NCBI RefSeq assembly: GCF_050633145.1
Contig: NZ_JBOEFY010000035.1
Coordinates: 72,291 to 136,290 of the forward strand
Origin: Kordia sp050633145
GTDB lineage: Bacteria > Bacteroidota > Bacteroidia > Flavobacteriales > Flavobacteriaceae
DNA length: 64,000 nucleotides
Direction: 5' to 3'
The notes beneath the pieces are model-generated. The model worked only from the letters and a program-made list of their open reading frames with translations, made no database searches and had not been told where the DNA came from. Below, in pieces: positions 53,600 through 63,174 of the stretch. A program made the position numbers and the translations under genes. Positions within the stretch are counted from its first letter, which is position 1; every line of letters starts with the position of its first letter.

Positions 53600-56272
53600 T
53601 TATTGATCTTTATTAAAGGTTAATTTTATTGCTGCACCTCGATATTTTGTTGGAATTTCAATATCATCTAAATCTGAATTTTCTAGTATTTCAAACTTTC
53701 CATATTTCATCATAATTGTATCAATCAAGTACAAACCGATTCCAATCCCATCATCTTTTCTAGTAAAGAATGGTCTAACTAAATCTGTAATTTCATCTTT
53801 AAATCCAGGTCCATTGTCTACAATAACAAATGAAGGAAAATCATTGTCTAAATATGTTTTAATATAGATAGCTTTGTCTTCTTTGTTTGTGGTATCTAAC
53901 CAATAAATACTATTATCAATTACATTCATTACCATAGTAATAAAATATCTCTTATCACATTTTATTGTTTCAAGTGACTCATTATAATCGGTTACTGTTT
54001 CTATTTTTCTCTTTTTTAATTTAAAATTATAATTAGAAATTGCCTTATTAATACACTCTGACAGATTAATTGGTTTATTCCCTCCTTTTCGTAGTACAGA
54101 TAAAATACCTTGAACATAGTCATTTAGCTCATCTACTTTTTCATTTCCTAAAATAGGTTGAAATGGGTTTTCATTAACAACTTCCTTCATTCTAGGGACC
54201 AATTTTTCAATTTCATGAAGTGCTACGGAAGCTGTCATTCCAACACCAGCTGGAATTAAAAGTGTTTCTTTCTTTTTTTCAAAATCATTTTGAAGGCTTT
54301 CAGCTTCTTTTTTTAATTTTTCTTTTTTTTCATCATCAGAGAAATCTGTAGAATCAATAAGCTCTGAAAATATGGTTGTTTGATCTTGATATTCCCTTTC
54401 TTTAGGAGCTGGACTTATATAATCAAGCCATTTTTGTCTATCTTTCCAACGTTCAGTTCTGTATTCATTTATGACACCTATTAAACAGTTTTCAAACAAC
54501 TTATAGTCAGCACTTTCTACAAAACCTTCCCTACTTGTCTTTTCAACTAAACAACTAGAATTTCCTGAATCTAAATACACAAAACCAATATTAAGTTTAT
54601 TAGAAATCCAAGATTTATTATTAACTCTTCGATTTTCTAGTTCTAACCAATCATTTCCAGGTTCTCCATAGTTAAAAACTCTCATTTCATCTTTAAAGAC
54701 TTTGATTCCTGCATGAAATTTTAAAACGCTCTTAAGAGTTTTTGAGTCATATGTATAATTCCTGAGAGTTTCAGGGTCTTGATCATAAGTGTATAATTCT
54801 ATTAACAAATTCCCAAAAGGAAGAGTATTGTTAAATATTTTTAATTGTTCTTCTAACTCTTCATTTGTTAACTCTTCTTCTTTTTCTATTTCTTTTTTAA
54901 ATGTTTTAATTAATTCACCTTTAATATTAATTGCTCCATTGTCAATTATTCTTTTCCCAAATTCTTCATTCAACTTAAATTCACAGATGTAATCAAACGT
55001 TAAATTATAATTTTCGTCTAATAAAGCCGTAAATTTATAAGGTGCAATTTTTAAAATCTCTTGAGCATCAGGGAAATTTTGTAACCAGTGATTCCCAAAA
55101 TCTAAGTTTATTTTAAAATCCTCTTCTATATTTTTTGGAGATAACATAGAAGTTACATTTCGTTTTAGACTCCTTGCCATTCTTCTTGTCCATGGTTCTT
55201 TTAATGAAGTTACTTCAATTAAAGTTCCAGAATTATCTTGGAAGTGAAAATTCGTTTTGTCGGTTTCAGTTTGCCAAGTAATAGGTATGTCTTCTAAGTA
55301 TTTAGATTGAGAAAATGCTTTCCAATCAATCTTTAATGTTATTTCATAATCTAAAGCTTTTTTCTCTTTTATTCCATTTTCACTTTCAACAATTTCGGCA
55401 GGTCTTGTAATCAGAGTTATTATATTTCCTAGTTTATGAACAGCAAAACGACCAACTCCCTTTTCTCCCATTGGCACGCGATCGTGAATAGGACTTCTAT
55501 TAATTATTCTATTCCCATCTTCATCAATAGGTTTTCTATGATCGGTTCCTGGCTCCAACCAAACATTTTCAATTACATCAGAAGTAAGTCCTGTTCCATT
55601 ATCTTTAATAGTAATAATCGCATTATTTTTATCTTGAATATTAGAAAAATTAATATTAACAAAGCTTGAATCTGCATCATAACTATTTTTCACCAACTCA
55701 TAAATAGCCATAATTGGACTCTTTATAAGTTCTTCTCCCAACAATCGTAAAATATGAGCTTTTGGTTTAAAATGTTTTTCTGTTACATTACTATCGTTAT
55801 CAAAATTAATTTCTGTTTGTTCTTCTGTTTTAGTTTTTAAACTCGATACTGTTAATCCTTTAACTATATCCTTTTTTTCTAAATTTAAACTTCCTAAAAA
55901 GTTTTCAGTTTCTTCCTCTTTAATCAAAAAACCGTTATAATTAAATTCATCTATTTTAACTAAAATAAAAAGACTATTTGACTTCAACTTTTTGTGAAGC
56001 CTAGTAATTCTATACTCATTGCGAGTACCTTTCCCGTAATAAATTAATCGGCTCTTAGGTTGAATAACACCATCTTGCCAATTAATATTTATAAACTTTT
56101 CATTATTATCACCTCTTGTTCCTTTAAAATCAAAAAAAGAAATTGAACCTTTTGGTACGTAAATACCTACTTGATGCCCTCCTGTTTCGCCTGCATCATT
56201 TGCGGAAACAATTTTTAAAAATGTTTCTTTTGATTTATTAATTAATTCTAATATTTCAGAAATGTCTTCCAT
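53600..56272 (-). CDS. EcoRII-N/double-GHKL ATPase-histidine-kinase-like protein
   Basis: 890 residues in four parts. (1) Residues ~1-140 resemble the EcoRII N-terminal (B3-like) DNA-recognition domain: VSANDAGETGGHQVGIYVPK (22-41), then GDNNEKFININW and SRLIYYGKGTRNEYRITRL. (2) ~170-370: a GHKL ATPase of the Hsp90/MORC kind, ELVKNSYDA (192-200), DNGTG (224-228), GEKGVGRFA (269-277). (3) A long middle with coiled coil (~640-670). (4) ~675-890: a histidine-kinase-like core, H-box ASVALHEIEKL with His686, N-box NVIDNSIYWL (Asn786), DNGPG (819-823), FFTRK (835-839), GIGIGL (842-847). Its ATG overlaps the methyltransferase stop by one base. Inferred role: detect unmethylated or foreign DNA and signal to the receiver protein downstream. 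Confidence 0.9.
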   Translation of the reverse strand: MEDISEILELINKSKETFLKIVSANDAGETGGHQVGIYVPKGSISFFDFKGTRGDNNEKFININWQDGVIQPKSRLIYYGKGTRNEYRITRLHKKLKSNSLFILVKIDEFNYNGFLIKEEETENFLGSLNLEKKDIVKGLTVSSLKTKTEEQTEINFDNDSNVTEKHFKPKAHILRLLGEELIKSPIMAIYELVKNSYDADSSFVNINFSNIQDKNNAIITIKDNGTGLTSDVIENVWLEPGTDHRKPIDEDGNRIINRSPIHDRVPMGEKGVGRFAVHKLGNIITLITRPAEIVESENGIKEKKALDYEITLKIDWKAFSQSKYLEDIPITWQTETDKTNFHFQDNSGTLIEVTSLKEPWTRRMARSLKRNVTSMLSPKNIEEDFKINLDFGNHWLQNFPDAQEILKIAPYKFTALLDENYNLTFDYICEFKLNEEFGKRIIDNGAINIKGELIKTFKKEIEKEEELTNEELEEQLKIFNNTLPFGNLLIELYTYDQDPETLRNYTYDSKTLKSVLKFHAGIKVFKDEMRVFNYGEPGNDWLELENRRVNNKSWISNKLNIGFVYLDSGNSSCLVEKTSREGFVESADYKLFENCLIGVINEYRTERWKDRQKWLDYISPAPKEREYQDQTTIFSELIDSTDFSDDEKKEKLKKEAESLQNDFEKKKETLLIPAGVGMTASVALHEIEKLVPRMKEVVNENPFQPILGNEKVDELNDYVQGILSVLRKGGNKPINLSECINKAISNYNFKLKKRKIETVTDYNESLETIKCDKRYFITMVMNVIDNSIYWLDTTNKEDKAIYIKTYLDNDFPSFVIVDNGPGFKDEITDLVRPFFTRKDDGIGIGLYLIDTIMMKYGKFEILENSDLDDIEIPTKYRGAAIKLTFNKDQ

Positions 56273-57321
56273 TATATTTGATTTAGAACTTGATTTTGTT
56301 CTAGTAATTGATTGTCTTCTACAAAATTTGTAATATTTTCTGCTATTGCTGTTAATACAGGAACAGCAACCGAATTCCCAAATTGTTTATAAATTTGACT
56401 ATTTGAAACTGGTTGTTCAACTTCACCATCAAAAAACTTATAACATTCTTCAGGAAAACCCTGAAGTTTACATGCTTCTAAAGGTGTTATTCTTCTGGGG
56501 ATATCTCCTTCTTGTTCCAATAATATTTCTGCTCCATCTTTATGATATCTAGCCGACATTGTTCTTGTTATATTATCTGCATAAGGTCTACGAATCATAT
56601 TAAATCCAAAACCATTACCAAGACTTCGATGTCTATCTCTATGACGTTGTAAAGCATTCCATGTTCCTAAACCCAAAGTGTACTTATCTCCATATAGCGC
56701 TCTTATTTCTTCTTCTGGCATTATGATATCTTCCAATTCATAAATTCTTTGTGCTGGTTTTTCTGGAAATAGAGTTTCTATTTGCTCCTCTGTAATACCT
56801 AAATCAGCTCTAAAACCTATTATATAGATTCTTTCTCTATGTTGTGGAACCCAATTTGCAGCGTCAATAATTTTAGATTTAAATGTATATCCAACTTCTG
56901 TTAAAGATTCACATATCGTTTCAAATGTTCTTCCTTTATCATGACTTTTAAGATTTTTTACATTCTCTAAAAGAAATGTTTCCGGTCGTTTAATACGTAA
57001 TATTTCTTTAACCTTGAAAAATTCAGTTCCTTGAGTAGGATCATCAAAACCATGTAATCGACCTAAGCTATTTTTTTTTGAAACGCCTGCTAATGAAAAT
57101 GGTTGACAAGGAAATCCAGCAGTTAATAAATTATGATCTGGAATTTGATTTTGAATATCTTCAATTTCATGTATATCTCCAAAAGGAATTTCTCCATGAA
57201 AAGCATTATACGTAATTTGTGAATATCTATTCCATTCAGAAGAAAACAAACATTCGTTTCCATGAGCTTCAAAAGCAAATCTTATGCCTCCAATTCCTGC
57301 GTATAAGTCTATAAAATCCAT
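56272..57321 (-). CDS. DNA (cytosine-5-)-methyltransferase
   Basis: 349 residues from ATG 57321 (MDFIDLYAGIGGIRFAFEAH); the longer start at 57369 adds a non-conserved leader. C5 methyltransferase motifs are in order: I DLYAGIGG, IV with catalytic Cys72 in AGFPCQPFSLAG, VI ENV (118-120), VIII near QHRERIYIIGF, and IX-X near RRITPLEACKLQGFP and QIYKQFGNSVAVPVL. The target-recognition region lies about residues 190-260. It opens the three-gene operon with the EcoRII-N/GHKL protein and receiver protein. In a restriction-type role it would mark self DNA; the EcoRII-like domain of its partner may read the same or a related site. Confidence 0.95.
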   Translation of the reverse strand: MDFIDLYAGIGGIRFAFEAHGNECLFSSEWNRYSQITYNAFHGEIPFGDIHEIEDIQNQIPDHNLLTAGFPCQPFSLAGVSKKNSLGRLHGFDDPTQGTEFFKVKEILRIKRPETFLLENVKNLKSHDKGRTFETICESLTEVGYTFKSKIIDAANWVPQHRERIYIIGFRADLGITEEQIETLFPEKPAQRIYELEDIIMPEEEIRALYGDKYTLGLGTWNALQRHRDRHRSLGNGFGFNMIRRPYADNITRTMSARYHKDGAEILLEQEGDIPRRITPLEACKLQGFPEECYKFFDGEVEQPVSNSQIYKQFGNSVAVPVLTAIAENITNFVEDNQLLEQNQVLNQI

Positions 57322-57686
57322 ATAATACGAATTTAATAATTTTAAGTAACGAATAAAGAAAAACTCCACATTAGTTTTATACTTTTATTTAACAAATGTT
57401 ATTATAGTTCATTTGCTCGGCTTTTTACTTTCTTCCAATATAAGTTTTCAAAGAACTTTCAATTCAAAAACAAATCTAAATAATCATTAGAAAAGGATTT
57501 TACGGAAAACCACATTCAAACAAAAAATATTAAAAAACAGAACACACATCATAATTCAAACTCACCTAACTCCCTCACTCTAAAACCACTACAAAACCCA
57601 CATTAAAATTGTGAATATCTATTCTTTTTATTGACTTTTTTAGCTAAAAGGAAATCCTATATTTGTCGCCCTTAAAACAAAAAGAT
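57322..57686. other. Divergent promoter region (365 bp)
   Basis: No gene seen. It separates the methyltransferase operon (minus) from the DUF4494 gene (plus). A TATATTTG box at 57658-57665 matches the TAnnTTTG -7 consensus, about 22 bases before the DUF4494 ATG at 57687. I found no clear operator for the methyltransferase side. Confidence 0.5.
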
Positions 57687-58247
57687 ATGAGTGCAACGTG
57701 GTATGAATGCAAGGTAAAATATAGAAAACTTGATGAAGTAACAGGTGAACAAAAACTAAAAACAGAACCGTTTTTGGTAGATGCTATTTCCTATACAGAG
57801 GCAGAAAGTAGAATTACACAAGAAATGGCTGCTTATTTAAGAGAAGGCGAAGAAATTAAAATCACCAATATTAAAGTGGCTAACTATGCTGAAATACATC
57901 CGTTTGAAAATTCAGATAGATGGTTTAAATGTAAAGTGAGCATGATTTCTTTCGATGAAGAAAGCGGGAAAGAACGCAAAAGCAATCAATACCTATTGAT
58001 CCAAGGAAATGATGTAAAAGAAGCATACGAGAACACGGTTACTGCAATGAAAGATACCATGGCAGAATATACAATTCCTGCTATTTCTGAATCGCCTATT
58101 ATGGACGTATTCCCTTATTTTTCTGGTGAAGAAAGCGAAATGGCAAAGATGGAAAAGTTTATTGCATTGAAAGATTCTGTACCTGCAACGAATGATACAG
58201 ATGAAAAGCTAGAACTAGCAGATAGTTTAGCTGTAGAAGCAGAATAA
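57687..58247 (+). CDS. DUF4494 family protein
   Basis: 186 residues from ATG 57687; the frame is open to a TTG at 57663. Two internal repeats, WYECKVKYRKLDEVTGEQ and WFKCKVSMISFDEESGKE, each followed by a strand-rich segment, are typical of the Bacteroidota-specific DUF4494 family. Its function is unknown; cytoplasmic. It has its own terminator (58279-58316) and a good -7 box. Confidence 0.88.
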   Translation: MSATWYECKVKYRKLDEVTGEQKLKTEPFLVDAISYTEAESRITQEMAAYLREGEEIKITNIKVANYAEIHPFENSDRWFKCKVSMISFDEESGKERKSNQYLLIQGNDVKEAYENTVTAMKDTMAEYTIPAISESPIMDVFPYFSGEESEMAKMEKFIALKDSVPATNDTDEKLELADSLAVEAE

Positions 58248-58278
58248 CTACTATATCTTGTTAAAAGAAATAACTAAA

Positions 58279-58316
58279 ATCTGAGCAATAAGTGTATTGT
58301 TCAGGTTTTTTGTTTT
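58279..58316 (+). terminator. Rho-independent terminator of the DUF4494 gene
   Basis: CTGAGCAATA (58281-58290), loop AGTG, TATTGTTCAG (58295-58304): a 10-bp stem with one G-T pair, followed by GTTTTTTGTTTT. Confidence 0.85.
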
Positions 58317-58390
58317 GTATAAGATTCAATTTACACATTTAATCTTCCTATTATGCTTATTTTTACAAATTATAGTATTTACCAGCATAT

Positions 58391-60160
58391 ATGAGACACC
58401 TACAAGAAACAGCAAAAAATAAAAATTCAAAACCAAGAGCTACCTTAAAAAAAGCCTTTAAAACTATTATTTGGCCTCGACGAAATTTGGTTTTCCTGGG
58501 ATTATTATTGATCATTATTAGAAGTTTAGCTGGTTTTGTGATACCACTACAAAGTAAAGTACTGTTAGATGAAGTTGTTCCTAATAAAGATTACAATCAA
58601 TTATATATATTAATTTTTATTGTTATTGCTGCTATTTTAGTACAAGCAATTACCTCTTTTTTACTGACTAAGGTGCTGAGTATACAAGCGCAATATTTAA
58701 TTAGTGAATTGCGCGCCGAAGTGCAAAAGAAAGTATTGTCGTTACCAATTAGCTTTTTCGACAACACAAAGTCAGGTGCTTTAGTATCTAGAATCATGAG
58801 CGATGTTGAAGGTGTTCGTAATCTTATAGGAACAGGATTGGTGCAATTAGTTGGTGGAACGTTTACTGCCGTGATAACCTTAGTTATTCTGCTAAAAATG
58901 AACGTTTGGATGACGCTTTTTACATTTTTGCCTTTATCAATTTTTGGGATCATTGCCTTAAAATCATTTAAATATATTCGACCAATCTTTAGAACTAGAG
59001 GAAAAATTAATGCCGAAGTAAAAGGGCGATTAACCGAAACTTTAGCTGGTATTCGTGTGATAAAAGCCTTTAATGCGGAAGAGCAAGAAAGCAAAGTTTT
59101 TGAAAAAGGTGTAAACGATATTTTTAAGAATGTCAAGAAAAGTATGACTGTAACCGCTTTAATGACGAGTTCTTCCACCTTTTTAATAGGTATCGCAACT
59201 ACTGGAGTAATGGGAATTGGTGGTTACTATATGATACAAGGTTCCTTGACTTTTGGTGATTTTATACAATTCACATTTCTATTAGCATTCATGGTTGCGC
59301 CAATTGTACAAATGAGTAATATTGGTAGTCAATTAACGGAAGCATTAGCAGGTTTAGATAGAACCGAAGAACTCATGAATATGACTGCTGAAGAAGACAA
59401 TGAAGATAGAACGATTCAATTAAAAACAATAGAAGGTGCTATTGAGTTTGATGATGTTTCATTTTTTTATGAAGAAGGAAAAGAAGTCTTGCATAATATC
59501 AACTTTAAAGCACCAGCAGGTTCCGTGACTGCTTTGGTAGGAAGTTCGGGTTCAGGAAAATCGACTATTGCTGGACTATCAGCTACATTTTTAACACCAC
59601 AATCTGGTAAAATTACTATTGATAATCAAGATTTATCGCAAGTTAAACTGAGTAGTTACCGCCAACATTTAGGTGTGGTTTTACAAGATGAGTTTTTATT
59701 TGAAGGAACTATTCGTGACAACATCACGTTCCCAAGACCAAATGCCACCGAAACAGAAGTCATAAACGCCGTAAAAGCAGCGCATGTAAACGAATTTACT
59801 GACAGATTTGATTTAGGTTTAGAAACTCTAATTGGAGAAAGAGGTGTAAAACTTTCTGGTGGGCAACGTCAACGTTTGGCCATCGCTCGTGCTATATTGG
59901 CAAATCCTAAGATTCTTATTTTAGACGAAGCTACATCGAGCTTAGATACTGAAAGTGAAGCCTTAATTCAAAAAAGTTTAGCAGAGTTAATTAAAGACAG
60001 AACCACTGTCGTTATTGCGCACCGTTTAAGTACCATAAAAAAGGCAGATCAGATATTAGTCATTGAAGCTGGACATATTGTAGAACGTGGAACTCATGAT
60101 GAACTAATTGCTGAACAAGGTCGTTATTATGAGTTATACACCTATCAAGCAAAAATTTAA
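58391..60160 (+). CDS. ABC exporter, fused permease/ATP-binding protein (MsbA-like)
   Basis: 589 residues. Six membrane helices (about 30-310), with the coupling-type segment SISFFDNTKSGALVSRIMSD. The ATPase has Walker A GSSGSGKST, Q-loop VVLQDEFLFEGTIRDNI, signature LSGGQRQRLAIARA, Walker B ILILDEATSSLD and the switch His in IAHRLSTI. Half-transporter that should work as a homodimer, exporting lipids, drugs or peptides. No peptidase or carrier gene adjoins to define the cargo. Confidence 0.95.
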   Translation: MRHLQETAKNKNSKPRATLKKAFKTIIWPRRNLVFLGLLLIIIRSLAGFVIPLQSKVLLDEVVPNKDYNQLYILIFIVIAAILVQAITSFLLTKVLSIQAQYLISELRAEVQKKVLSLPISFFDNTKSGALVSRIMSDVEGVRNLIGTGLVQLVGGTFTAVITLVILLKMNVWMTLFTFLPLSIFGIIALKSFKYIRPIFRTRGKINAEVKGRLTETLAGIRVIKAFNAEEQESKVFEKGVNDIFKNVKKSMTVTALMTSSSTFLIGIATTGVMGIGGYYMIQGSLTFGDFIQFTFLLAFMVAPIVQMSNIGSQLTEALAGLDRTEELMNMTAEEDNEDRTIQLKTIEGAIEFDDVSFFYEEGKEVLHNINFKAPAGSVTALVGSSGSGKSTIAGLSATFLTPQSGKITIDNQDLSQVKLSSYRQHLGVVLQDEFLFEGTIRDNITFPRPNATETEVINAVKAAHVNEFTDRFDLGLETLIGERGVKLSGGQRQRLAIARAILANPKILILDEATSSLDTESEALIQKSLAELIKDRTTVVIAHRLSTIKKADQILVIEAGHIVERGTHDELIAEQGRYYELYTYQAKI

Positions 60161-60252
60161 GTGATTATTAGCATCACTTTGCAGTTATCATTTCGTGAAT
60201 ATTTGAATTTTCTTTCTTTAAATTAGGAATGGAACTAATACGATATGCGTAC

Positions 60253-61155
60253 TTAGTTATCCTTCCAAAAAATACCGCCAATGAGTCGTACTCCAAAATA
60301 AGCCATCCAACGTTTTATAAAGCCTACGCCTTCCTGTTTCATGTGTTCCAGAAAGATAGAATCTGTTTCTAATCGGCTTATTTGCACCTTTATGCCTTCG
60401 TCTCCTTCTTCAGAAACACACAACAAATTTTGATCATTTATTGTTAGCTTTCCTTTATTCACATAGAGGAAATCATGAACCAAAGGCGCAATGATGGAAA
60501 GTTCAAACGGAGCTATAAATGTCCATAAAAATCGAGGAATGGTAGACAAATCGAATTTAAATCCTTTCGGAATCTCTACTCCAACTGCTTTTGCTAATTG
60601 TTTCGAATTGATATCTACATTGACTTGCTCTTCTAAAATCCAAATTTTGCTTTGTTGATTCCAACTGATCTTCGGATCGGGTAATTTTGATCCTTTAATA
60701 TGAATTCGAGTATCAGAAATGGATTTGAATGGCCTTAGTGCCACCAAAGCTTTAGGAACAAACCATATCAATAAAATAACCAAGCCATCCATAATTAGAT
60801 GAAATAGAAGTAATTCTTTCTCAGGTAACACTTTCTTCTGTCGAACAAGTGTATAAATATTTCGTTCTTGTCCAGATGCAGTTTCTAATTCTAAAGTAAT
60901 TGCTTCCGCTTCTTGTTGCAAATAGTTACGTTCATTATTGACTAAGTTTAATGCACCATGATTTGCATAGGCAAAAATTGAAAATCCTGTAATAACTATA
61001 ATTCGAGCTAATGATGAGGAAATATGTTTAGGAAATGAGATCATTGCCGCAACGAGTCCAATAGCGACTGTTGTATAAATACCCCAAAGTACCTGAAAAG
61101 AATCGAACCGTTGATATAGTAGATTTAAGACTTCGTATAAATCTTGTTCTTGCAT
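60253..61155 (-). CDS. Membrane-anchored DUF1353 protein
   Basis: 300 residues. The N-terminal ~140 residues contain three hydrophobic helices (LWGIYTTVAIGLVAAMISF; IIVITGFSIFAYANHGALN; LLLFHLIMDGLVILLIWFVP). The C-terminal ~150 hold a DUF1353 domain: FDLSTIPRFLWTFIAPFEL and PLVHDFLYVNKGK. Most DUF1353 proteins are short, soluble and often phage-related; the membrane anchor is an added feature here. Function unknown. The aegerolysin gene lies 236 bases upstream on the same strand. Confidence 0.85.
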   Translation of the reverse strand: MQEQDLYEVLNLLYQRFDSFQVLWGIYTTVAIGLVAAMISFPKHISSSLARIIVITGFSIFAYANHGALNLVNNERNYLQQEAEAITLELETASGQERNIYTLVRQKKVLPEKELLLFHLIMDGLVILLIWFVPKALVALRPFKSISDTRIHIKGSKLPDPKISWNQQSKIWILEEQVNVDINSKQLAKAVGVEIPKGFKFDLSTIPRFLWTFIAPFELSIIAPLVHDFLYVNKGKLTINDQNLLCVSEEGDEGIKVQISRLETDSIFLEHMKQEGVGFIKRWMAYFGVRLIGGIFWKDN

Positions 61156-61391
61156 TGTAATTTGATTTATATATTATTTTGAATTTACAAATTACAGAAA
61201 ATTAAGCATATTTTATCCGTAAGGGTTTTACTTCTTAATTTTATATAATTTTCATTTGCATATATAAACTCCTGAACATGCCAATTATACATTTAAACAG
61301 TATTAAAATAGCGCTGTTTTATACAACTTTTCTATTAAATATAGATTCAAATCGATACTTTTCAACAGTATGAATTCCAACCTGCAAAAAA

Positions 61392-61856
61392 TTATTTTCT
61401 TCTTCTTCTTCTTTTCTTGCTTACGGATCTTAAAAATGAAAATAAGTTCTTTATGTTGCTTTTACTTTTCTTCTTAACAACTGCAACTGGCGCATCGTCT
61501 AACACAACTATTTCTACAATTTTGCGTAATACTTCTGCACCTCTCCAAGATTTTTCCTCTAATTTAATGGGTCCAGAAACCGTAACATCTAGTTTATCTT
61601 CTCCTAGTCCCCAAGGAATATCCCATGTAAATGTAATGGATGCACTGCCATCTGGACTCTTATAAGTAAGTACTCCTTCGGTGCCTGTTGCAGCATCTTT
61701 ATCACCTCTTGTATAGAATACTTTTGTAGTGGTGGTACGTTTTTTAATATTACTTTTATCATATACACTGCCCCATTTCATTTTTTCTTCTCCTGCAATA
61801 AAATTTATTGCTGTGTAGTTTTTTACTGCAACTGTAAAGTTTTGTGCTTCTGCCAT
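61392..61856 (-). CDS. Aegerolysin-family protein with polybasic tail
   Basis: 154 residues. Residues ~5-120 match the aegerolysin beta-sandwich: AINFIAGEEKMKWGSVYD, the signature GDKDAATGTEG (51-61) and ITFTWDIPWGLGEDKLDV with WDIPWG at 78-83. Aegerolysins bind membrane lipids (in fungi, sphingolipids) and often act with a MACPF partner in pore formation; no MACPF gene is in this window. The C-terminal extension (128-154) is strongly basic (KKKSKSNIKNLF ... KKRRRRRK), which ordinary aegerolysins lack and which could bind nucleic acid or acidic lipid. No signal peptide. Confidence 0.85.
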   Translation of the reverse strand: MAEAQNFTVAVKNYTAINFIAGEEKMKWGSVYDKSNIKKRTTTTKVFYTRGDKDAATGTEGVLTYKSPDGSASITFTWDIPWGLGEDKLDVTVSGPIKLEEKSWRGAEVLRKIVEIVVLDDAPVAVVKKKSKSNIKNLFSFLRSVSKKRRRRRK

Positions 61857-62067
61857 TTTGATTGGTTTTTAAATAGTTATACATGTTTTAACTAAATTCT
61901 GAATTAAGAATTCTTAGAATTGATATAAAACAAATATTGCTATTATGAAGAAAATGAGATAAATAAATCACTGAATGACTATTTCTATTTAGTGAATAGA
62001 CATAAATCCTAAGTAAATGATTTAATAGGATGCGTTTTTATACACCGGAAAGAAATGTTTAGAAGTA

Positions 62068-62961
62068 TTATTTTCGTTTTCTAGAAGTAATGAAATACAC
62101 ACCAACCAATAAAATACAGGCTGCAACGATAGATTGTGTCGTCAATTCTTCACCTAAAACCCACCAACCTAAAAGCAAAGCCACCACTGGGTTTACGTAT
62201 GATGCGGTTGCTACTTTTTCTGTAGAAACTTCTTTGAGTAAGTAATTGAATGCCGTAAAAGCGACCAAACTACCGAAAATGATCAATAAAAACATTGACC
62301 ATTGTACGTTAGCACTCCAGGCTAATGGAGAAGTCCATTCTTCGCCTAAACAAAGACTTACCACAGATAGCATGAAAAAAGCAATTCCCATCTGATATCC
62401 TGTGCTCACCAAATGATTTTTAGGTAAATCTGCTTTTGAAACAAAAACACTGGCATAACTCCAACCAATTACACATACAAATACAAGTAAAATTCCAATC
62501 AATGTATCTTCATCTGTCACCAATTCTTGTTGACTTACCAATAAATACATTCCAAAAATTCCCAAAGCAACACCAATGATTGACTTTGGTTGCATCTTTT
62601 TATTGTCTATCAAACGCATTAGCAGTAATACAAATAATGGTTGTGTAGAGGCCAATAACGCAGTAAAACCGCTGTCGAGATACTTTAATGCCCAAACAAA
62701 AAGCCCGTTTCCAGACACCATAAACAGAAAAGCAACAAATGTTGAATTTAGAAATTGTTTTTTGGTGATTGAGAGTTTTTTACCTGAAATTTTAGCGATT
62801 CCAAATATTAATATACTAGCAAAAAAGAACCTACATGAAGCTAGGAAAAATGCTGGCAACTCAGTAACCGCAACTTTATTAAGTAAATAGGTACTTCCCC
62901 AAATAATGTAAATGGCAAAAAATGCTAATATGATAAGTACTTTTGACGATATTGGTTTCAT
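62068..62961 (-). CDS. EamA-family (DMT) transporter
   Basis: 297 residues from ATG 62961, chosen over the ATG 14 codons upstream (63003). Ten predicted membrane helices and two EamA halves: FAIYIIWGSTYLLNKVAV, GFTALLASTQPLFVLLLMRL, and in the second half EKVATASYVNPVVALLLGWW followed by VLGEEL. Drug/metabolite exporters of this type move amino acids or other small metabolites. Substrate unknown; monocistronic. Confidence 0.92.
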   Translation of the reverse strand: MKPISSKVLIILAFFAIYIIWGSTYLLNKVAVTELPAFFLASCRFFFASILIFGIAKISGKKLSITKKQFLNSTFVAFLFMVSGNGLFVWALKYLDSGFTALLASTQPLFVLLLMRLIDNKKMQPKSIIGVALGIFGMYLLVSQQELVTDEDTLIGILLVFVCVIGWSYASVFVSKADLPKNHLVSTGYQMGIAFFMLSVVSLCLGEEWTSPLAWSANVQWSMFLLIIFGSLVAFTAFNYLLKEVSTEKVATASYVNPVVALLLGWWVLGEELTTQSIVAACILLVGVYFITSRKRK

Positions 62962-63174
62962 ACACAAAAAATAAAGTGCAAAAATACGATCTTGTTTCCA
63001 CAACTTGGGAGTTATTTTGAAGCAGTTATCCGTAATTTCTGTTTTTTCACAAATCTGTATTCAAATGATATAATTTTTTCACCATTTTATTTGACGTTTT
63101 TTTTAAACTAACGATCAATTTTACGCAACCATTTTCATCATTTCACATCTATTATAAAAATCAAAAACATTGCT

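Noticed and set aside
52301..57321. Classical type II restriction endonuclease in the methyltransferase cluster
   Set aside because: The EcoRII-like part is only the N-terminal recognition domain; I see no EcoRII catalytic PD-(D/E)XK domain in the 890-aa protein.
58597..59178. 193-codon minus-strand frame inside the ABC exporter
   Set aside because: Antisense shadow of a well-conserved transporter; no family resemblance.
60159..60179. AAGTGAT/ATCACTT stem after the ABC exporter gene
   Set aside because: Only 7 bp and not followed by a T-run; too weak to call a terminator.
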